Part shown: piece after piece, positions 10,102 to 20,541 of the stretch
Layout: each line of letters starts with the position of its first letter
How positions within the stretch are numbered: the first letter of the stretch is position 1
NCBI RefSeq assembly: GCF_000227135.1
Contig: NC_018262.1
Span: forward strand, 1,763,502-1,827,501
Source of the DNA: Leishmania donovani
Taxonomy: Eukaryota; Euglenozoa; Kinetoplastea; Trypanosomatida; Trypanosomatidae
Reading direction: 5' to 3'
DNA: 64,000 nt
The notes under the pieces: generated by a model
Databases searched by the model: none
The model's input: only the letters and a program-made list of their open reading frames with translations
Told to the model about the DNA's origin: nothing
Made by a program: the position numbers and the translations under genes

Positions 10102-10722
10102 ATGTCCGTCGAAAAACTCTACGACATTCAGTTCCAGCTGAAGTTCACGGCGAAGCAGTTCCTCAAGAATGCTAGCCGTTGCGAGAAGGAGCAGAAGCAG
10201 GAGATGAACAAGTGCAAGCATGCAATGGAGAAGAACAACATGGAGGGTGCCCGCATCTATGCCCAGAACAGCATTCGCAAGAAGAACGAGGCGCTCAACC
10301 ACCTGCGCCTGTCGGCGCGCATGGATGCCGTCGTGGCCCGGCTCGACACGGCTATCAAGATGAAGATGGTGACCAAGAATATGGGCCAGATGGTGAAGGG
10401 CATGGACAAGGTGCTGCAGTCGATGGACCCTGCCAAGATCAGTAGGCTGATGGACACCTTCGAGCAACAGTTCGAGACGATGGATGTCACGTCTGCCTAC
10501 ATGGAAGGTGCTATTGGCCAGAGCACGGCGGTCACCACACCGGAGGACGAGGTGAACAACCTCATGTCTCAGGTCGCGGATGAGCATGGCCTGGACATTC
10601 GTGAGCAACTCAACGACGACCTCCAGATCAAGAACACCAACCTCACCGCGCAGAAGGCGGAGGAGAAGCAGGTCGAGGAGGACGACTTAGAGGCAAAGTT
10701 CGCACAGCTGCGTGGACGTTGA
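10102..10722 (+). CDS. ESCRT-III subunit CHMP1/Vps46 (Did2)
   Basis: A 206-residue protein of usual CHMP1 length. The basic, helical N-terminus (EKLYDIQFQLKFTAKQFLKN...CEKEQKQEMNKCKHAMEKNN) and following segment (GARIYAQNSIRKKNEALNHL) match the Snf7 core of CHMP1. An acidic half follows, and the end (DDLEAKFAQLRGR) fits the MIM1 motif that binds the MIT domain of the ATPase Vps4. CHMP1/Did2 acts late in ESCRT-III filament assembly at endosomes, the midbody and the nuclear envelope, recruiting Vps4 for disassembly. The frame is open upstream to 9946, but that part translates a pyrimidine tract; CACCATG at 10102 begins the family's conserved N-terminus. A secure assignment. Confidence 0.9.
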   Translation: MSVEKLYDIQFQLKFTAKQFLKNASRCEKEQKQEMNKCKHAMEKNNMEGARIYAQNSIRKKNEALNHLRLSARMDAVVARLDTAIKMKMVTKNMGQMVKGMDKVLQSMDPAKISRLMDTFEQQFETMDVTSAYMEGAIGQSTAVTTPEDEVNNLMSQVADEHGLDIREQLNDDLQIKNTNLTAQKAEEKQVEEDDLEAKFAQLRGR

Positions 10723-13229
10723 GGCGGCGCGGTTCAAGAGAAATGTCGGAGAGGAAAAGGTGTCCCGGAGCTGTATCATGCACCGGAGGACGCCCGCATA
10801 CACGCAGATGAGCGCTGGAAGCGAGAGTGAAGCACACCTACACGCGGACGCACACCCGCACGCTCCTTTCCCTTCATAGCCACGGGCAAACGAAGAGCAG
10901 GCCTTGTGTGTACAAGCAATCTTTATGCATTCCGCAAGCGAAGGGAAAGCCACGTGAAAGCGTTGGCGGTGGTGCGAAGTGATCCCTGTGTGGATGGTGG
11001 CGTAGTGTTGCTACCTCTTTTCGTCTCATGCACGCTCTATCCGTAACTCTTGTAAAATTGTATCTCCTGCCAAATTGCACTATATTAGTGGATAGCGCGG
11101 GTCAAGGGGAGTGCGGGGAGGCAACGGAGCGGCGAAGAGTCCGAAAACGAAGACAGAGATTTTCATGTCATTATGTGACACTCAAAACACAAGAAAAAAG
11201 TCGTTGTGGCTCGGTGTGTCTACACAGTGCACTGCTGTTGGTTTCCTCTCACCTGAATTTTTTGTCTTCCACGCTCTCTCCCCCTCGCTGCACAGGAGGG
11301 AGGGGGGCTTGTTTTCGCTGCTTTTGCCGCTTTCGCTCGTTGTACATTTTTGTGCGTAGGTGGTGCTATCGAACGATTTCCTAGTCACCTCGCTTTTCTT
11401 TTTTTTTTCGCTCTGAGCTTTTCGCCCGTCTGGCGCGCGTGAAGGTATGGACTGCTTCGTCATCTTTTCCTCTTCCCTGTGCTCTACCCTGTCTGTGTTC
11501 CGCGCTCGCTCGGTGTGCTTCATTGACTTTTCCGCTCAGCAAACTCGTGGTGCCTGCCTCTCCCCTGTCTTTTTCGCATGCCTCGCAATGCGTACACGAT
11601 GCGCGGCATTATGTTAACGCTTCACAGAGTTGTCCAGTGTTAGGGTCATATTATCCAGTCCCAAGCATGCACGAACGGAGTCACACACACAAGCACAAAT
11701 TCCCGAAACAAAAGGGCAGCGCCTGTGAGCGTTCTCAGGCGAAAGACGGGCAGAAAGCGCAGGCACACTCTCCTATTTTTTTTTATTGTTGGGTAGGAAG
11801 GGGAAGGGTTTTTTTAGTTGCTTGCTGAAGCTGTGTTCTTCTGTCTCTCGTTGTTCTCTTTGATTTTCGGCCACCCTCATACGAGCCACATGCGCACAAG
11901 TACTTTACCATGTCTCTGTGTTTCTCTGGCTCCATCATCTCTCTCGCCTGTCAGCACAGCCGTGGTTGTTTTCCTTTGGAGGCTCTTCTGGAAACGAAAA
12001 TGAAATACGCAGGACTAACGCGCCGCAGTGCGCAGGCGGGCGTGCTTGCCGCTTTCTTCGTTCCCGCGTTAAGCTCGACTTTCCTCTCCTCACGAGTGCA
12101 GACACCCTGGTGCGTGGGTTTCTCAAGCTCCTCGCTGGCTCTCTGCACCCCGCCCCCCCCCCAACCTTCGCCACAACGGGGCTGTGCAGAGGGTTCTTTT
12201 CTAGGTCCTTGGGGAGACTGGAGTTCTGGAATTGAAAGATAAATGCCGGAAAACGGACGAGAAATCGCATCGATAAAGTCTTTGATGCCCTACCAATCGT
12301 GCCACCGCTTCCACGTCCCGCTGTTGTTGCTCTTTCCTCACTTCTCTCCTCAGCACAGACATGGGCACGTGGGCATTTCCTTTGGCCCCCGACCCACTCC
12401 ACCCTCAGTACAGAGCGGCAAGCGCACAGGCACACGCAAACACACACAAAGAAAAAAAGAGTTATCTCCCTCTAACGTAGCGTGTGTGTAGAGGACACAA
12501 AAGACAGAGGAAAAAGACTCGACCCGACGACCTGATACACCGTGATTGAATCAGGTGGCACACATCTTACATGGCCAGCCATCGGTGCGTGGTGACGACA
12601 AAGGAAGAACCAGCTTGATGACTTGGTGGACAGCTGTCTCCTCTACCCTGTTGTTGTTGTTTTTTGTGTGTATGTGCGTGTGTGGGTCTCTAGCTCACTT
12701 TTGTTCCTCCTTGTGCAGCGCTCGCTTGCCGCACTTCCTCTGTCGCTCACCCTCCAGGTTTTATGGCCCTCCTTGTGCTTTATCCGAGCGAGGCGAAAAG
12801 GCAGAACTTCCCTGACGCCCTTCTCATCGTCTGACGTCTCCTCGTCGTCTCAATAGTGAGTCTGGGACGCTTTCACTTGTGTATCCATTTGTTTTTTGGT
12901 TGCCACACAACTCCAGTGCCACAAAGAGCGAGCGCACGAAAAGCGAAAGGTACTGTGGCTCGCTCGACTTGTGCCCAAGTGCGCTTTCGTGAGCGCACGG
13001 ATGTGAACGTGTGACGATTGAGTGCCGCCCCTTTTCTTCTCCTTGGCAGACACGAAGATACACGCTAGCCTTCTATCCACCTTTTTCTTTCGCAAGCGGG
13101 TCCGTGGAACGCTTTACTCGGCTGTTCTCGCTTGTGGATTTCTCATATCGCTCTCCGTTTTCTTGCGAGGCTCTCGCTAATAATTTTTCTGCGTTCCCGG
13201 AGCTTCACTTCGGAGAGGGTCGCGGGCTC
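10723..13229. other. 2.5 kb gene-free spacer between CHMP1 and the transporter
   Basis: I see no gene. The region has mixed 3' UTR-like sequence, a C-run near 12152-12162, several pyrimidine tracts and short A-runs. Part just before the transporter ATG (13011-13229) is open in the same frame but reads as low-value N-terminal sequence. Confidence 0.55.
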
Positions 13230-14783
13230 ATGCAGCGGACGCCGCTGGTGTCGTCGCATGGTCGCAGCGCGTCTCCGATCGTGCGCTTCAGCAGCCCATA
13301 CGTGAAAAATGTGGTGCGGCCCAAGGCAGTGCTGACGACGCTCACTCTGCTCGGGGTCATCTACACCGCCAGCATCAGCGGTGGCTACGGTCTTGAGGAA
13401 TCCGTCAGGGCTGGCGGCCCGCTGCTGTCCATCCTCTTACTATGCTTCATCCCGTTCGTCTGGGGCATTCCTGTGTCGCTGTGCGTGGCGGAGCTGTCCT
13501 GCGCTATTCCGTCGAATGCCGGACCGATCATGTGGGTCAACTGCGCCTTTCCGTCGTGGATGACGCTCATGACAGTGCTGTGGACAGCCTTTTTGAACTC
13601 CGTCGACAACAGCCTGTACCCCGCCGTCTTCGCCGACTACTGCGCTACGCTGTTTCATCTCGGCTGGTTGGAAAGCGCGCTCGTGAAGGTCATCTTCCTG
13701 TGTATATGCGCCGTCATCAACGTCGTCGGCGTGGCGCTTGTCGGCGTCCTCAGCGTCGGCATCATGTTTATCACCATCCTGCCCTTCTTCGTAATCTTCT
13801 TGCTGCAGTTGCCGCACGGCCTCAACTGGAAGCGCATTACGTACATTCCGGACAGAATCGACTGGGCGGCGTTTCTCCCCGTCGTTGCGTGGAACTTCTC
13901 CGGCTTCGACTCGGCCGGTAACGTGATTGAGGAGGTGCAGAACCCGAACCCGACCTTCATCCGCGCGCTCATCATCATGATCGCCGTGGCGCTGGCCACG
14001 TACATCCCGCCCATTCTGGCTGGTGCCTCAGCCGAGAAGCTGAGCCACGTCAGCTTCGACCAGTGGGGCGATGGCTTCTGGGTGAAGGTCGGCGAGGCGG
14101 TTGGCGGGACCCCGATGGCAGCGACTATCATGGTCGGCGGCACCATCTCAACTCTTGGGCTCATGACCACCCTTCTGGCGACAACCTCGCGATCGCTGGC
14201 GGGCATGGGAACGCTGAACGCGTTTCCATCGTTTTTTTCAAAGTGGTTGGAGAAGTACTCGGACACCTACAGGACCCCGGTAAACGCCATCCTCGTCAAC
14301 ACCACTGTCACGTGCGCTCTGTCTCTCTGCCTGACCTTTCAAACGCTGGTGCAACTGGACCAGGTGCTCTACGCGTTGCGCCTCATCGTCATACTTTCTT
14401 CCTTCTTGAAACTGCGTCTCACACAGCCACTGCTGGAGCGTCCGTACCGGGCTCCTGGCGGCAAAGCTGCCGCCGTCGTCTTGGCTGGTGTCCCCATCAC
14501 CTTCAGCGCGTTTCTCATCGCCATGACCATGACGGGCGGACCATTCGTCTTCTACAGCAGCGTCGTCCTCATCGCTGGCACTGTTGTCGTCTCCTACATC
14601 ACCGTTCGCTTTTTCCGCTCCGACGGATTTGAGGGGTCACTGGTCGAGGAGTACGAGGACGCGGACATGTCCACATACGGTACGATTCTGGAAATGGAGT
14701 CCTCCGAGTGGCGCCTACTTCACCAGAGGCACACGTTTATCGACTGTCCGCCTCGCATCGACGTTGCCCGCCTTCACGCTTGA
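13230..14783 (+). CDS. APC-superfamily amino acid/polyamine transporter
   Basis: A 517-residue integral membrane protein with about 11-12 hydrophobic segments. The first reads LTLLGVIYTASISGGYGLEESV: the broken first helix with a GxG-type motif that binds substrate in amino acid-polyamine-cation transporters. NFSGFDSAGNVIEEVQNP in the middle is characteristic of the polyamine/amino acid (PUT/LAT-like) branch. The acidic C-terminal tail (VEEYEDADMS) lies in the cytosol. Leishmania POT1, a known polyamine transporter, belongs to this superfamily but is much longer, so the substrate here is open between amino acids and polyamines. I start at 13230 (MQRTPLVSSHG) because the preceding 73 codons back to 13011 look like 5' UTR; the longer start is not excluded. 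Single copy, no tandem paralog here. Confidence 0.75.
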   Translation: MQRTPLVSSHGRSASPIVRFSSPYVKNVVRPKAVLTTLTLLGVIYTASISGGYGLEESVRAGGPLLSILLLCFIPFVWGIPVSLCVAELSCAIPSNAGPIMWVNCAFPSWMTLMTVLWTAFLNSVDNSLYPAVFADYCATLFHLGWLESALVKVIFLCICAVINVVGVALVGVLSVGIMFITILPFFVIFLLQLPHGLNWKRITYIPDRIDWAAFLPVVAWNFSGFDSAGNVIEEVQNPNPTFIRALIIMIAVALATYIPPILAGASAEKLSHVSFDQWGDGFWVKVGEAVGGTPMAATIMVGGTISTLGLMTTLLATTSRSLAGMGTLNAFPSFFSKWLEKYSDTYRTPVNAILVNTTVTCALSLCLTFQTLVQLDQVLYALRLIVILSSFLKLRLTQPLLERPYRAPGGKAAAVVLAGVPITFSAFLIAMTMTGGPFVFYSSVVLIAGTVVVSYITVRFFRSDGFEGSLVEEYEDADMSTYGTILEMESSEWRLLHQRHTFIDCPPRIDVARLHA

Positions 14784-15339
14784 ATCGTTCATGCATGTAT
14801 GCAATAACACACCTGGAGGCGCGTAGGAGCACAAGAAGTGAGGAAGAGAATGTACACGGACACGAGTTTATCAGACCCTACATCCCCTCGCACGGCCTTT
14901 GGGGCATTGCGGACGGATCGCGCGCTCACACATCTTTGCTTTCGCGTTGCTTTCTTTCCCACATCTCCGCGTGCTGATGCGCAGTGCGCACGAAAGCGCC
15001 TTCGCCCCCTTCACCCACTCTAATGACTCTTTTTGTGCTCAGCATCTTCGACGCTCCGTATCACCCCTCCCCACCTCTTCGCTCACGCCCTCTCCTATCC
15101 GTCATCCGTCACATTTCAGATTCTTGTGCATTTCCCACCCCCGCACACGGCTCTGCATCCCGGCGTCACTCGCGCAAGGCTTGTGCACCGCTCAAACTCA
15201 CCGATCCCGCTCCCTCCACCTGACCTTGCGTTTCCTTTAGGAGCAACTCTCCTCTACCGATTCGCGTCTGCTCACCACCGCGCATTCTCCGTCTCCTGGC
15301 ACCGCAGCTTACCAATTCCACCACACTGCTGGCATTGCA
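14784..15339. other. Spacer before phosphate carrier copy 1
   Basis: No gene. Pyrimidine-rich from about 15000 onward, consistent with the trans-splicing region of the phosphate carrier gene. Confidence 0.55.
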
Positions 15340-16294
15340 ATGCGCTCCGCCATCGCAGCGCAGCCAAAAGGGTGGGACGCGCGCTACGTGAACCCCAATC
15401 ACCCGCATGACACCTCTTACTATATGAAGTGCATCGGCGGCGGCATCCTCGCCTGCGGTACGACCCACACGCCGCTCTGCCCTCTCGATGTCGTAAAGTG
15501 TAACATGCAGGTGAGCCCCGAGAGGTTCAAGTCTCTCGGCCAGGGGCTGCAGATGGTCATTCACCAGGAGGGCTACGGTTCGAAGGGCCTGATGAAGGGA
15601 TGGGCATCCATTCTATTTGGATACTCAATTCAGGGTGCCTTCAAGTTCGGTCTCTATGAGTACTTCAAGGACCTCTACGCGAACATGGCGGGCCGGGAGA
15701 ACGCGAAGAAGTACGAGGGCATCATCTGGCTTGCCGGCTCCGCATCTGCGGAGTTCTTTGCTGATATGGGTCTGTGCCCGTTCGAGATGACTAAGGTGAA
15801 GGTGCAGACGTCGCCGAAAGGAACCTTCCCAACGGGCATGCTCGCTGCCATGGCCTCCATGCGCGCCGACCCCTCCTCCGGCTTCCCNNNNNNNNNNNNN
15901 NNNNNNNNNNNNNNNNNNNNNNNNNNNNNNNNNGATGGCGAAGTTCTTCTTCTTTGAGAAGGTTGTGCGCATGTTCTACCAGTACGTCTTCACGAAACCG
16001 AAGGAGCAGTACAACAAGGCCACGCAGCTCTCCATCACCTTCGCCTCTGGGTATATCGCTGGCGTTATCTGCGCCATTGTTTCGCACCCCGCGGACACCC
16101 TCGTCTCTGCTCGCGGTAAGGCGAGCAACGCTGGCAAGTCGTATGGCCAGATCGCGAAGGAGATGGGCTACATAAATGTGTGCAGCAAGGGTCTCGGAAC
16201 TCGTATCCTGATGATCGGCACGCTGACGGGTCTGCAGTGGTGGATCTACGACACCTACAAGACCGCCCTCGGCATGGGCACGAGCGGCCACTAA
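15340..16294 (+). CDS. Mitochondrial phosphate carrier, copy 1 (SLC25A3-like)
   Basis: About 317 residues, allowing for a 46-N gap at 15888-15933. Three mitochondrial-carrier repeats are marked by PLDVVK, PFEMTK and PADTLV; the third lacks the usual basic residue, as is common in phosphate carriers. It imports phosphate with protons into the mitochondrial matrix for ATP synthesis, in the inner membrane. The N-terminus MRSAIAAQPKGWDARY is specific to this copy, and it ends GTSGH rather than the GTSGGNAKK of the later copies. The frame is shifted by one across the gap. The matching segment in the next copy is 45 bases, not 46, so the shift is a gap-size error and the gene is probably intact. 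It lies upstream of and in tandem with the related copies at 18747-20756. Confidence 0.88.
15888..15933. other. Assembly gap (46 N) in phosphate carrier copy 1
   Basis: The paralog at about 19283-19327 has 45 bases between the same flanking sequences, so the true gap should be 45. This explains the apparent frameshift. Confidence 0.9.
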
Positions 16295-17811
16295 GTGTTC
16301 TCAGCGCTGCTGAAGATGTTGAGCATCTGGAGGAAACGCACATGATGAGGCAGTGCGTCCACTAGTGGGGGTCGAAATGCCAATGCAAGACCTTCGGCAC
16401 CTCTATCTGCCCACAGACACGGCGTCGTCAAAGCTGTCTGACGGAGGCACAATGATGACAGCGGCCTCCGCCACGGGTGCGCTGATGCTGTAGACTGCCC
16501 GCCGAAGGAGGACACAAACAATAAGATGCCTTTGTTTTTTTTTTTGTGTAGCAGGCTTTTGCAGCTAATGCATGTCAGCCTCTGTCCCTTGCATGCACTT
16601 TTATGCGCACAGCACGGACCCCCCTCCCCTTTTATCTTTTTAATCTCACCTTGAGTGTTGCATACTAAACATACGTCCAGCTAAACAAGCGCTCTCCGAC
16701 ATGCGCCGGTGGATGCTGGTGGCTGTAGATATTTTTTCGCTCTGTTTACTTCGAATACCCCTCCCGCTATTTGCCCATCTCCGCTCACTGAATTCCGATC
16801 TGCCATTTCCTGTTACGGTTCATCTGTCCCTGGGCACCCTCTCCACATGGCGCATCGTGTGCAAGAGATGCACTGCATGGGGCGACACAGACGTGTGTCA
16901 TGAAACGCTTGAAACGAAGCAAAGTACATGCGGGTGACTTCACTGGCCCCTTCTCCATTTTTCGTTTTCTGCACTGCTCTGTGGTATTGGACTCTGCGTC
17001 ATGGGAAGACGCCTCGAGCAAGTAGAAGGTGCCTAAACGAACTTTAGTGAAGCAGGTCTAACATCAGAGAACCTCCCAGTAGCGCCCTCATTGCGCGCTT
17101 TTTTTCTCAACTGATGCCGTGACTTGTTAAGGGTGCTCATGATGTGCCCGCATTCATCTTTTCTTGACTCTGGCATCCATTGCATGCGGCGACGCAGCGC
17201 CGACCCTTGCGTTCTCCATCTTTTTCTCCAGACCGCATGCACATGAGCACTTTTCGGAACATGAATAGAGTAAAATGTTGCGACGCACCTTACACGCGCT
17301 GCTGCTATCGCACCGCTTCCCGACCACGACATCCGCCTGCTCCTGCTGCGGCCCCGCTCAGATGCGTATCGTTAGCGCACCATATTTTTGCTGTGAGAGA
17401 CACTATACAAACACATATAATCCCCTTACCTCTGTCTCTTCTTTCCATTCGCCCTCTCCCATCGATTTCACTTGCGTCTGTCTTTTTTTTTCTGTATGCG
17501 TGTGTGTGTGCAACCTGTCAGCTGAGTGACGTGGCGCATTTCTGCCGCAGCGTCTTCTGTGCTGTTAAGCCCTTCCACTCCCTCCTCCCACGTGGCACCA
17601 GTGTGTATCTCTTTCTGATTGTCCTCACCACGCGTGGCGGCACCTTCCTGCCCCTTTCCTCCCCCTCCCTCTCACTCACTCCCTCTCTCTCGGTGTGCTT
17701 GGGAGCGTCGGACGCGCCCCCCTTTCTTTTTTGTTCTTCTTACATCGGAGTTCTCTTCTGTTTTACGTGTTTTCGTTCGGTGCCCCACTTTGCGCTGTTA
17801 ACATCTGTTTT

Positions 17812-17816
<5 letters not shown>

Positions 17817-17850
<34 letters not shown>
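17817..17850 (+). repeat. (GT)17 dinucleotide run
   Basis: Thirty-four bases of alternating GT, on the same strand as a (CA)n run about 260 bases downstream. The two could pair in RNA. Confidence 0.95.
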
Positions 17851-17853
<3 letters not shown>

Positions 17854-18107
17854 CCCTTCCGCTGTCCTTGTTCTTCCGGGAACAGTGGTTCCTTCCTTCC
17901 ACTTCCCTCCCTCCATCGTCTTCGAGCACACGCACACACAAACACTCACGCGCTCTTGCCCTGGCCTGTTCGGGTGTGCGACCAGTTGTTCTCTTCAAGT
18001 GCACCGTTCCTTGAACGGACGGCCTGGGGTGCGATCTCAGCACTCAACCAAAGAGGGAGCGATGCTTTACGGGAAAAGCTTTCAGATCCAGAGGAAAAGT
18101 GGCCCCT

Positions 18108-18128
18108 CACACACACACACACACACAC
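18108..18128 (+). repeat. (CA)n dinucleotide run
   Basis: Twenty-one bases of alternating CA, complementary to the GT run at 17817-17850. Confidence 0.95.
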
Positions 18129-18746
18129 GAGAGCGTGCAGTCACAGAGCGGAAAACGCGCCATTCCCTCTGCAGTAGGCAACAGTGCTCCGCAAGTGATG
18201 GGGAAAAAATGCCACTCTTCCCTACGAAAAACAGGAGCTCAGGCACTGAGGCTCAGGCTCACCAGGGGGCCGACTGCCAGAATCATTTGTGGCATGAGAG
18301 CATGTCCGCGCGCCGCGTAATCACACGACTGCAGTTCTCTCTCGCTCTCGGCATACAGTCTTCGGTTTTGCCCTGCAGTGACCGCTGCCGATGCTTGTAG
18401 GCAGAACCCATCAGGTGCGTTGCGAGGTCGATCTAAACAAGCGCACGCACGCACAAGCAGCGCTCCGACTGTGCAGACGACGCCCTGTGCGCACTGTTAC
18501 ATGGGCACCCTCCTCTCCTTCCCCTTATCATCTTTCGCCTTCTCACTTCCTCTCTTCTTTCTTGCTCCACCACTTCACGAACGCCCACCTTCACGCGCTC
18601 ACATGCCAACACTCACGCACCAAACTGCCAGCTCGCGCACCTCCTGCTTTCTGTCTCTAACGTAACCGCTCTACTTGCCACACTGTTTCCTCTTCGGCTC
18701 ATACGACCGCCCTCTATTCCTCACCGAGTCTCTATTTCTCGTAACA

Positions 18747-19380
18747 ATGGCCGCTTCAAACAAGGCTTGGGACGCGCGCTACGTGAACCCCGATCACCCG
18801 CATGACACCTCTTACTATATGAAGTGCATCGGCGGCGGCATCCTCGCCTGCGGTACTACCCACACCGCCGTCTGCCCTCTCGATGTCGTAAAGTGTAACA
18901 TGCAGGTGAGCCCCGAGAGGTTCAAGTCTCTCGGCCAGGGCATTAGCCTGATCATGAAGGAGGAGGGCATCGGTGCCAACGGCCTGATGAAAGGCTGGCT
19001 GCCGACCCTCTGCGGCTACTCTGCCCAGGGTGCCTTCAAGTTCGGTCTCTATGAGTACTTCAAGGACCTCTACGCGAACATGGCGGGCCGGGAGAACGCG
19101 AAGAAGTACGAGGGCATCATCTGGCTTGCCGGCTCCGCATCTGCGGAGTTCTTTGCTGATATGGGTCTGTGCCCGTTCGAGATGACTAAGGTGAAGGTGC
19201 AGACGTCGCCGAAAGGAACCTTCCCAACGGGCATGCTCGCTGCCATGGCCTCCATGCGCGCCGACCCCTCCTCCGGCTTCCCTTACAAGTCACTGGTGCC
19301 GCTGTGGGGCCGCCAGATCCCGTACACGATGGCGAAGTTCTTCTTCTTTGAGAAGGTTGTGCGCATGTTCTACCAGTACG
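18747..19380 (+). CDS. Mitochondrial phosphate carrier, copy 2, 5' part (3' end in gap)
   Basis: Begins MAASNKAWDARYVNPDHP and runs about 211 codons to the gap at 19381. Same family and role as copy 1: PLDVVK and PFEMTK are present, and the third repeat falls in the gap. It is nearly identical to copy 1 in DNA except at the N-terminus and in an 85-base block at 18941-19025, which codes for a different segment (ISLIMKEEGIGANGLMKGWL). The sequence after that block matches copy 1 by eye. The remaining ~300 bases of this gene must lie in the 99-N gap, so that gap is too short. Probably an intact gene in reality. Confidence 0.85.
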
Positions 19381-19479
19381 NNNNNNNNNNNNNNNNNNNN
19401 NNNNNNNNNNNNNNNNNNNNNNNNNNNNNNNNNNNNNNNNNNNNNNNNNNNNNNNNNNNNNNNNNNNNNNNNNNNNNNN
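19381..19479. other. Assembly gap (99 N) between phosphate carrier copies 2 and 3
   Basis: At least the last ~300 bases of copy 2, an intergenic spacer and about 115 bases of the 5' end of copy 3 must lie here. The stated length is therefore a placeholder. Confidence 0.9.
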
Positions 19480-20343
19480 GGCATCCTCGCCTGCGGTACT
19501 ACCCACACCGCCGTCTGCCCTCTCGATGTCGTAAAGTGTAACATGCAGGTGAGCCCCGAGAGGTTCAAGTCTCTCGGCCAGGGGCTGCAGATGGTCATTC
19601 ACCAGGAGGGCTACGGTTCGAAGGGCCTGATGAAGGGATGGGCATCCATTCTATTTGGATACTCAATTCAGGGTGCCTTCAAGTTCGGTCTCTATGAGTA
19701 CTTCAAGGACCTCTACGCGAACATGGCGGGCCGGGAGAACGCGAAGAAGTACGAGGGCATCATCTGGCTTGCCGGCTCCGCATCTGCGGAGTTCTTTGCT
19801 GATATGGGTCTGTGCCCGTTCGAGATGACTAAGGTGAAGGTGCAGACGTCGCCGAAAGGAACCTTCCCAACGGGCATGCTCGCTGCCATGGCCTCCATGC
19901 GCGCCGACCCCTCCTCCGGCTTCCCTTACAAGTCACTGGTGCCGCTGTGGGGCCGCCAGATCCCGTACACGATGGCGAAGTTCTTCTTCTTTGAGAAGGT
20001 TGTGCGCATGTTCTACCAGTACGTCTTCACGAAACCGAAGGAGCAGTACAACAAGGCCACGCAGCTCTCCATCACCTTCGCCTCTGGGTATATCGCTGGC
20101 GTTATCTGCGCCATTGTTTCGCACCCCGCGGACACCCTCGTCTCTGCTCGCGGTAAGGCGAGCAACGCTGGCAAGTCGTATGGCCAGATCGCGAAGGAGA
20201 TGGGCTACATAAATGTGTGCAGCAAGGGTCTCGGAACTCGTATCCTGATGATCGGCACGCTGACGGGTCTGCAGTGGTGGATCTACGACACCTACAAGAC
20301 CGCCCTCGGCATGGGCACGAGCGGTGGCAACGCCAAGAAATGA
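19480..20343 (+). CDS. Mitochondrial phosphate carrier, copy 3 (5' end in gap)
   Basis: In frame from GGC at 19480 (GILACGTTHTAVCPLDVVKC) to TGA at 20341-20343, 287 residues; only about 38 N-terminal residues are missing. All three carrier motifs (PLDVVK, PFEMTK, PADTLV) are present. The internal block at 19584-19668 is of the copy-1 type (LQMVIHQEGYGSKGLMKGWA), while the upstream TAVCPLD is of the copy-2 type, so the copy is a mosaic of the two. The C-terminus GTSGGNAKK differs from copy 1. Function as for copy 1: proton-coupled phosphate import across the mitochondrial inner membrane. Confidence 0.87.
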   Translation, partial: GILACGTTHTAVCPLDVVKCNMQVSPERFKSLGQGLQMVIHQEGYGSKGLMKGWASILFGYSIQGAFKFGLYEYFKDLYANMAGRENAKKYEGIIWLAGSASAEFFADMGLCPFEMTKVKVQTSPKGTFPTGMLAAMASMRADPSSGFPYKSLVPLWGRQIPYTMAKFFFFEKVVRMFYQYVFTKPKEQYNKATQLSITFASGYIAGVICAIVSHPADTLVSARGKASNAGKSYGQIAKEMGYINVCSKGLGTRILMIGTLTGLQWWIYDTYKTALGMGTSGGNAKK

Positions 20344-20442
20344 AATGGTGGCCTTGTCGAATGTGAGCCCAGGGAGAGAATGTAAGGGGGCTGGAAAATG
20401 CGCAGATGTAGTTAGGTGTAAGCTGCTCGCATGGCGGTGTGG
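20129..20442 (+). repeat. 314-base direct duplication, first copy
   Basis: Repeated at 20542-20855 (offset 413). The first copy ends exactly at the N run and the second starts exactly after it, as contig ends that overlap would. Confidence 0.9.
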
Positions 20443-20541
20443 NNNNNNNNNNNNNNNNNNNNNNNNNNNNNNNNNNNNNNNNNNNNNNNNNNNNNNNNNN
20501 NNNNNNNNNNNNNNNNNNNNNNNNNNNNNNNNNNNNNNNNN
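20443..20541. other. Assembly gap (99 N) next to a perfect 314-base duplication
   Basis: The sequence on the left ends with 314 bases that restart at once on the right, so this may be an unmerged contig overlap rather than missing DNA. Confidence 0.85.

Larger units (their letters stand above)
16295..18746. other. 2.45 kb gene-free spacer inside the phosphate carrier array
   Basis: No supported gene. It contains (GT)17 at 17817-17850, (CA)n at 18108-18128 and pyrimidine tracts. The 406-residue ORF at 17180-18400 is a translation of this low-complexity sequence. The spacer is long for tandem paralogs. Confidence 0.6.

Noticed and set aside
17180..18400. 406-residue + strand ORF
   Set aside because: Translates pyrimidine tracts, (GT)n and (CA)n; composition is Cys/Val/Ser/His-thr repeats with no domain or plausible start context.
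18675..19541. A fused ORF running through the 99-N gap into copy 3
   Set aside because: The frame after the gap is wrong for the carrier; the fusion is an artefact of the gap length.
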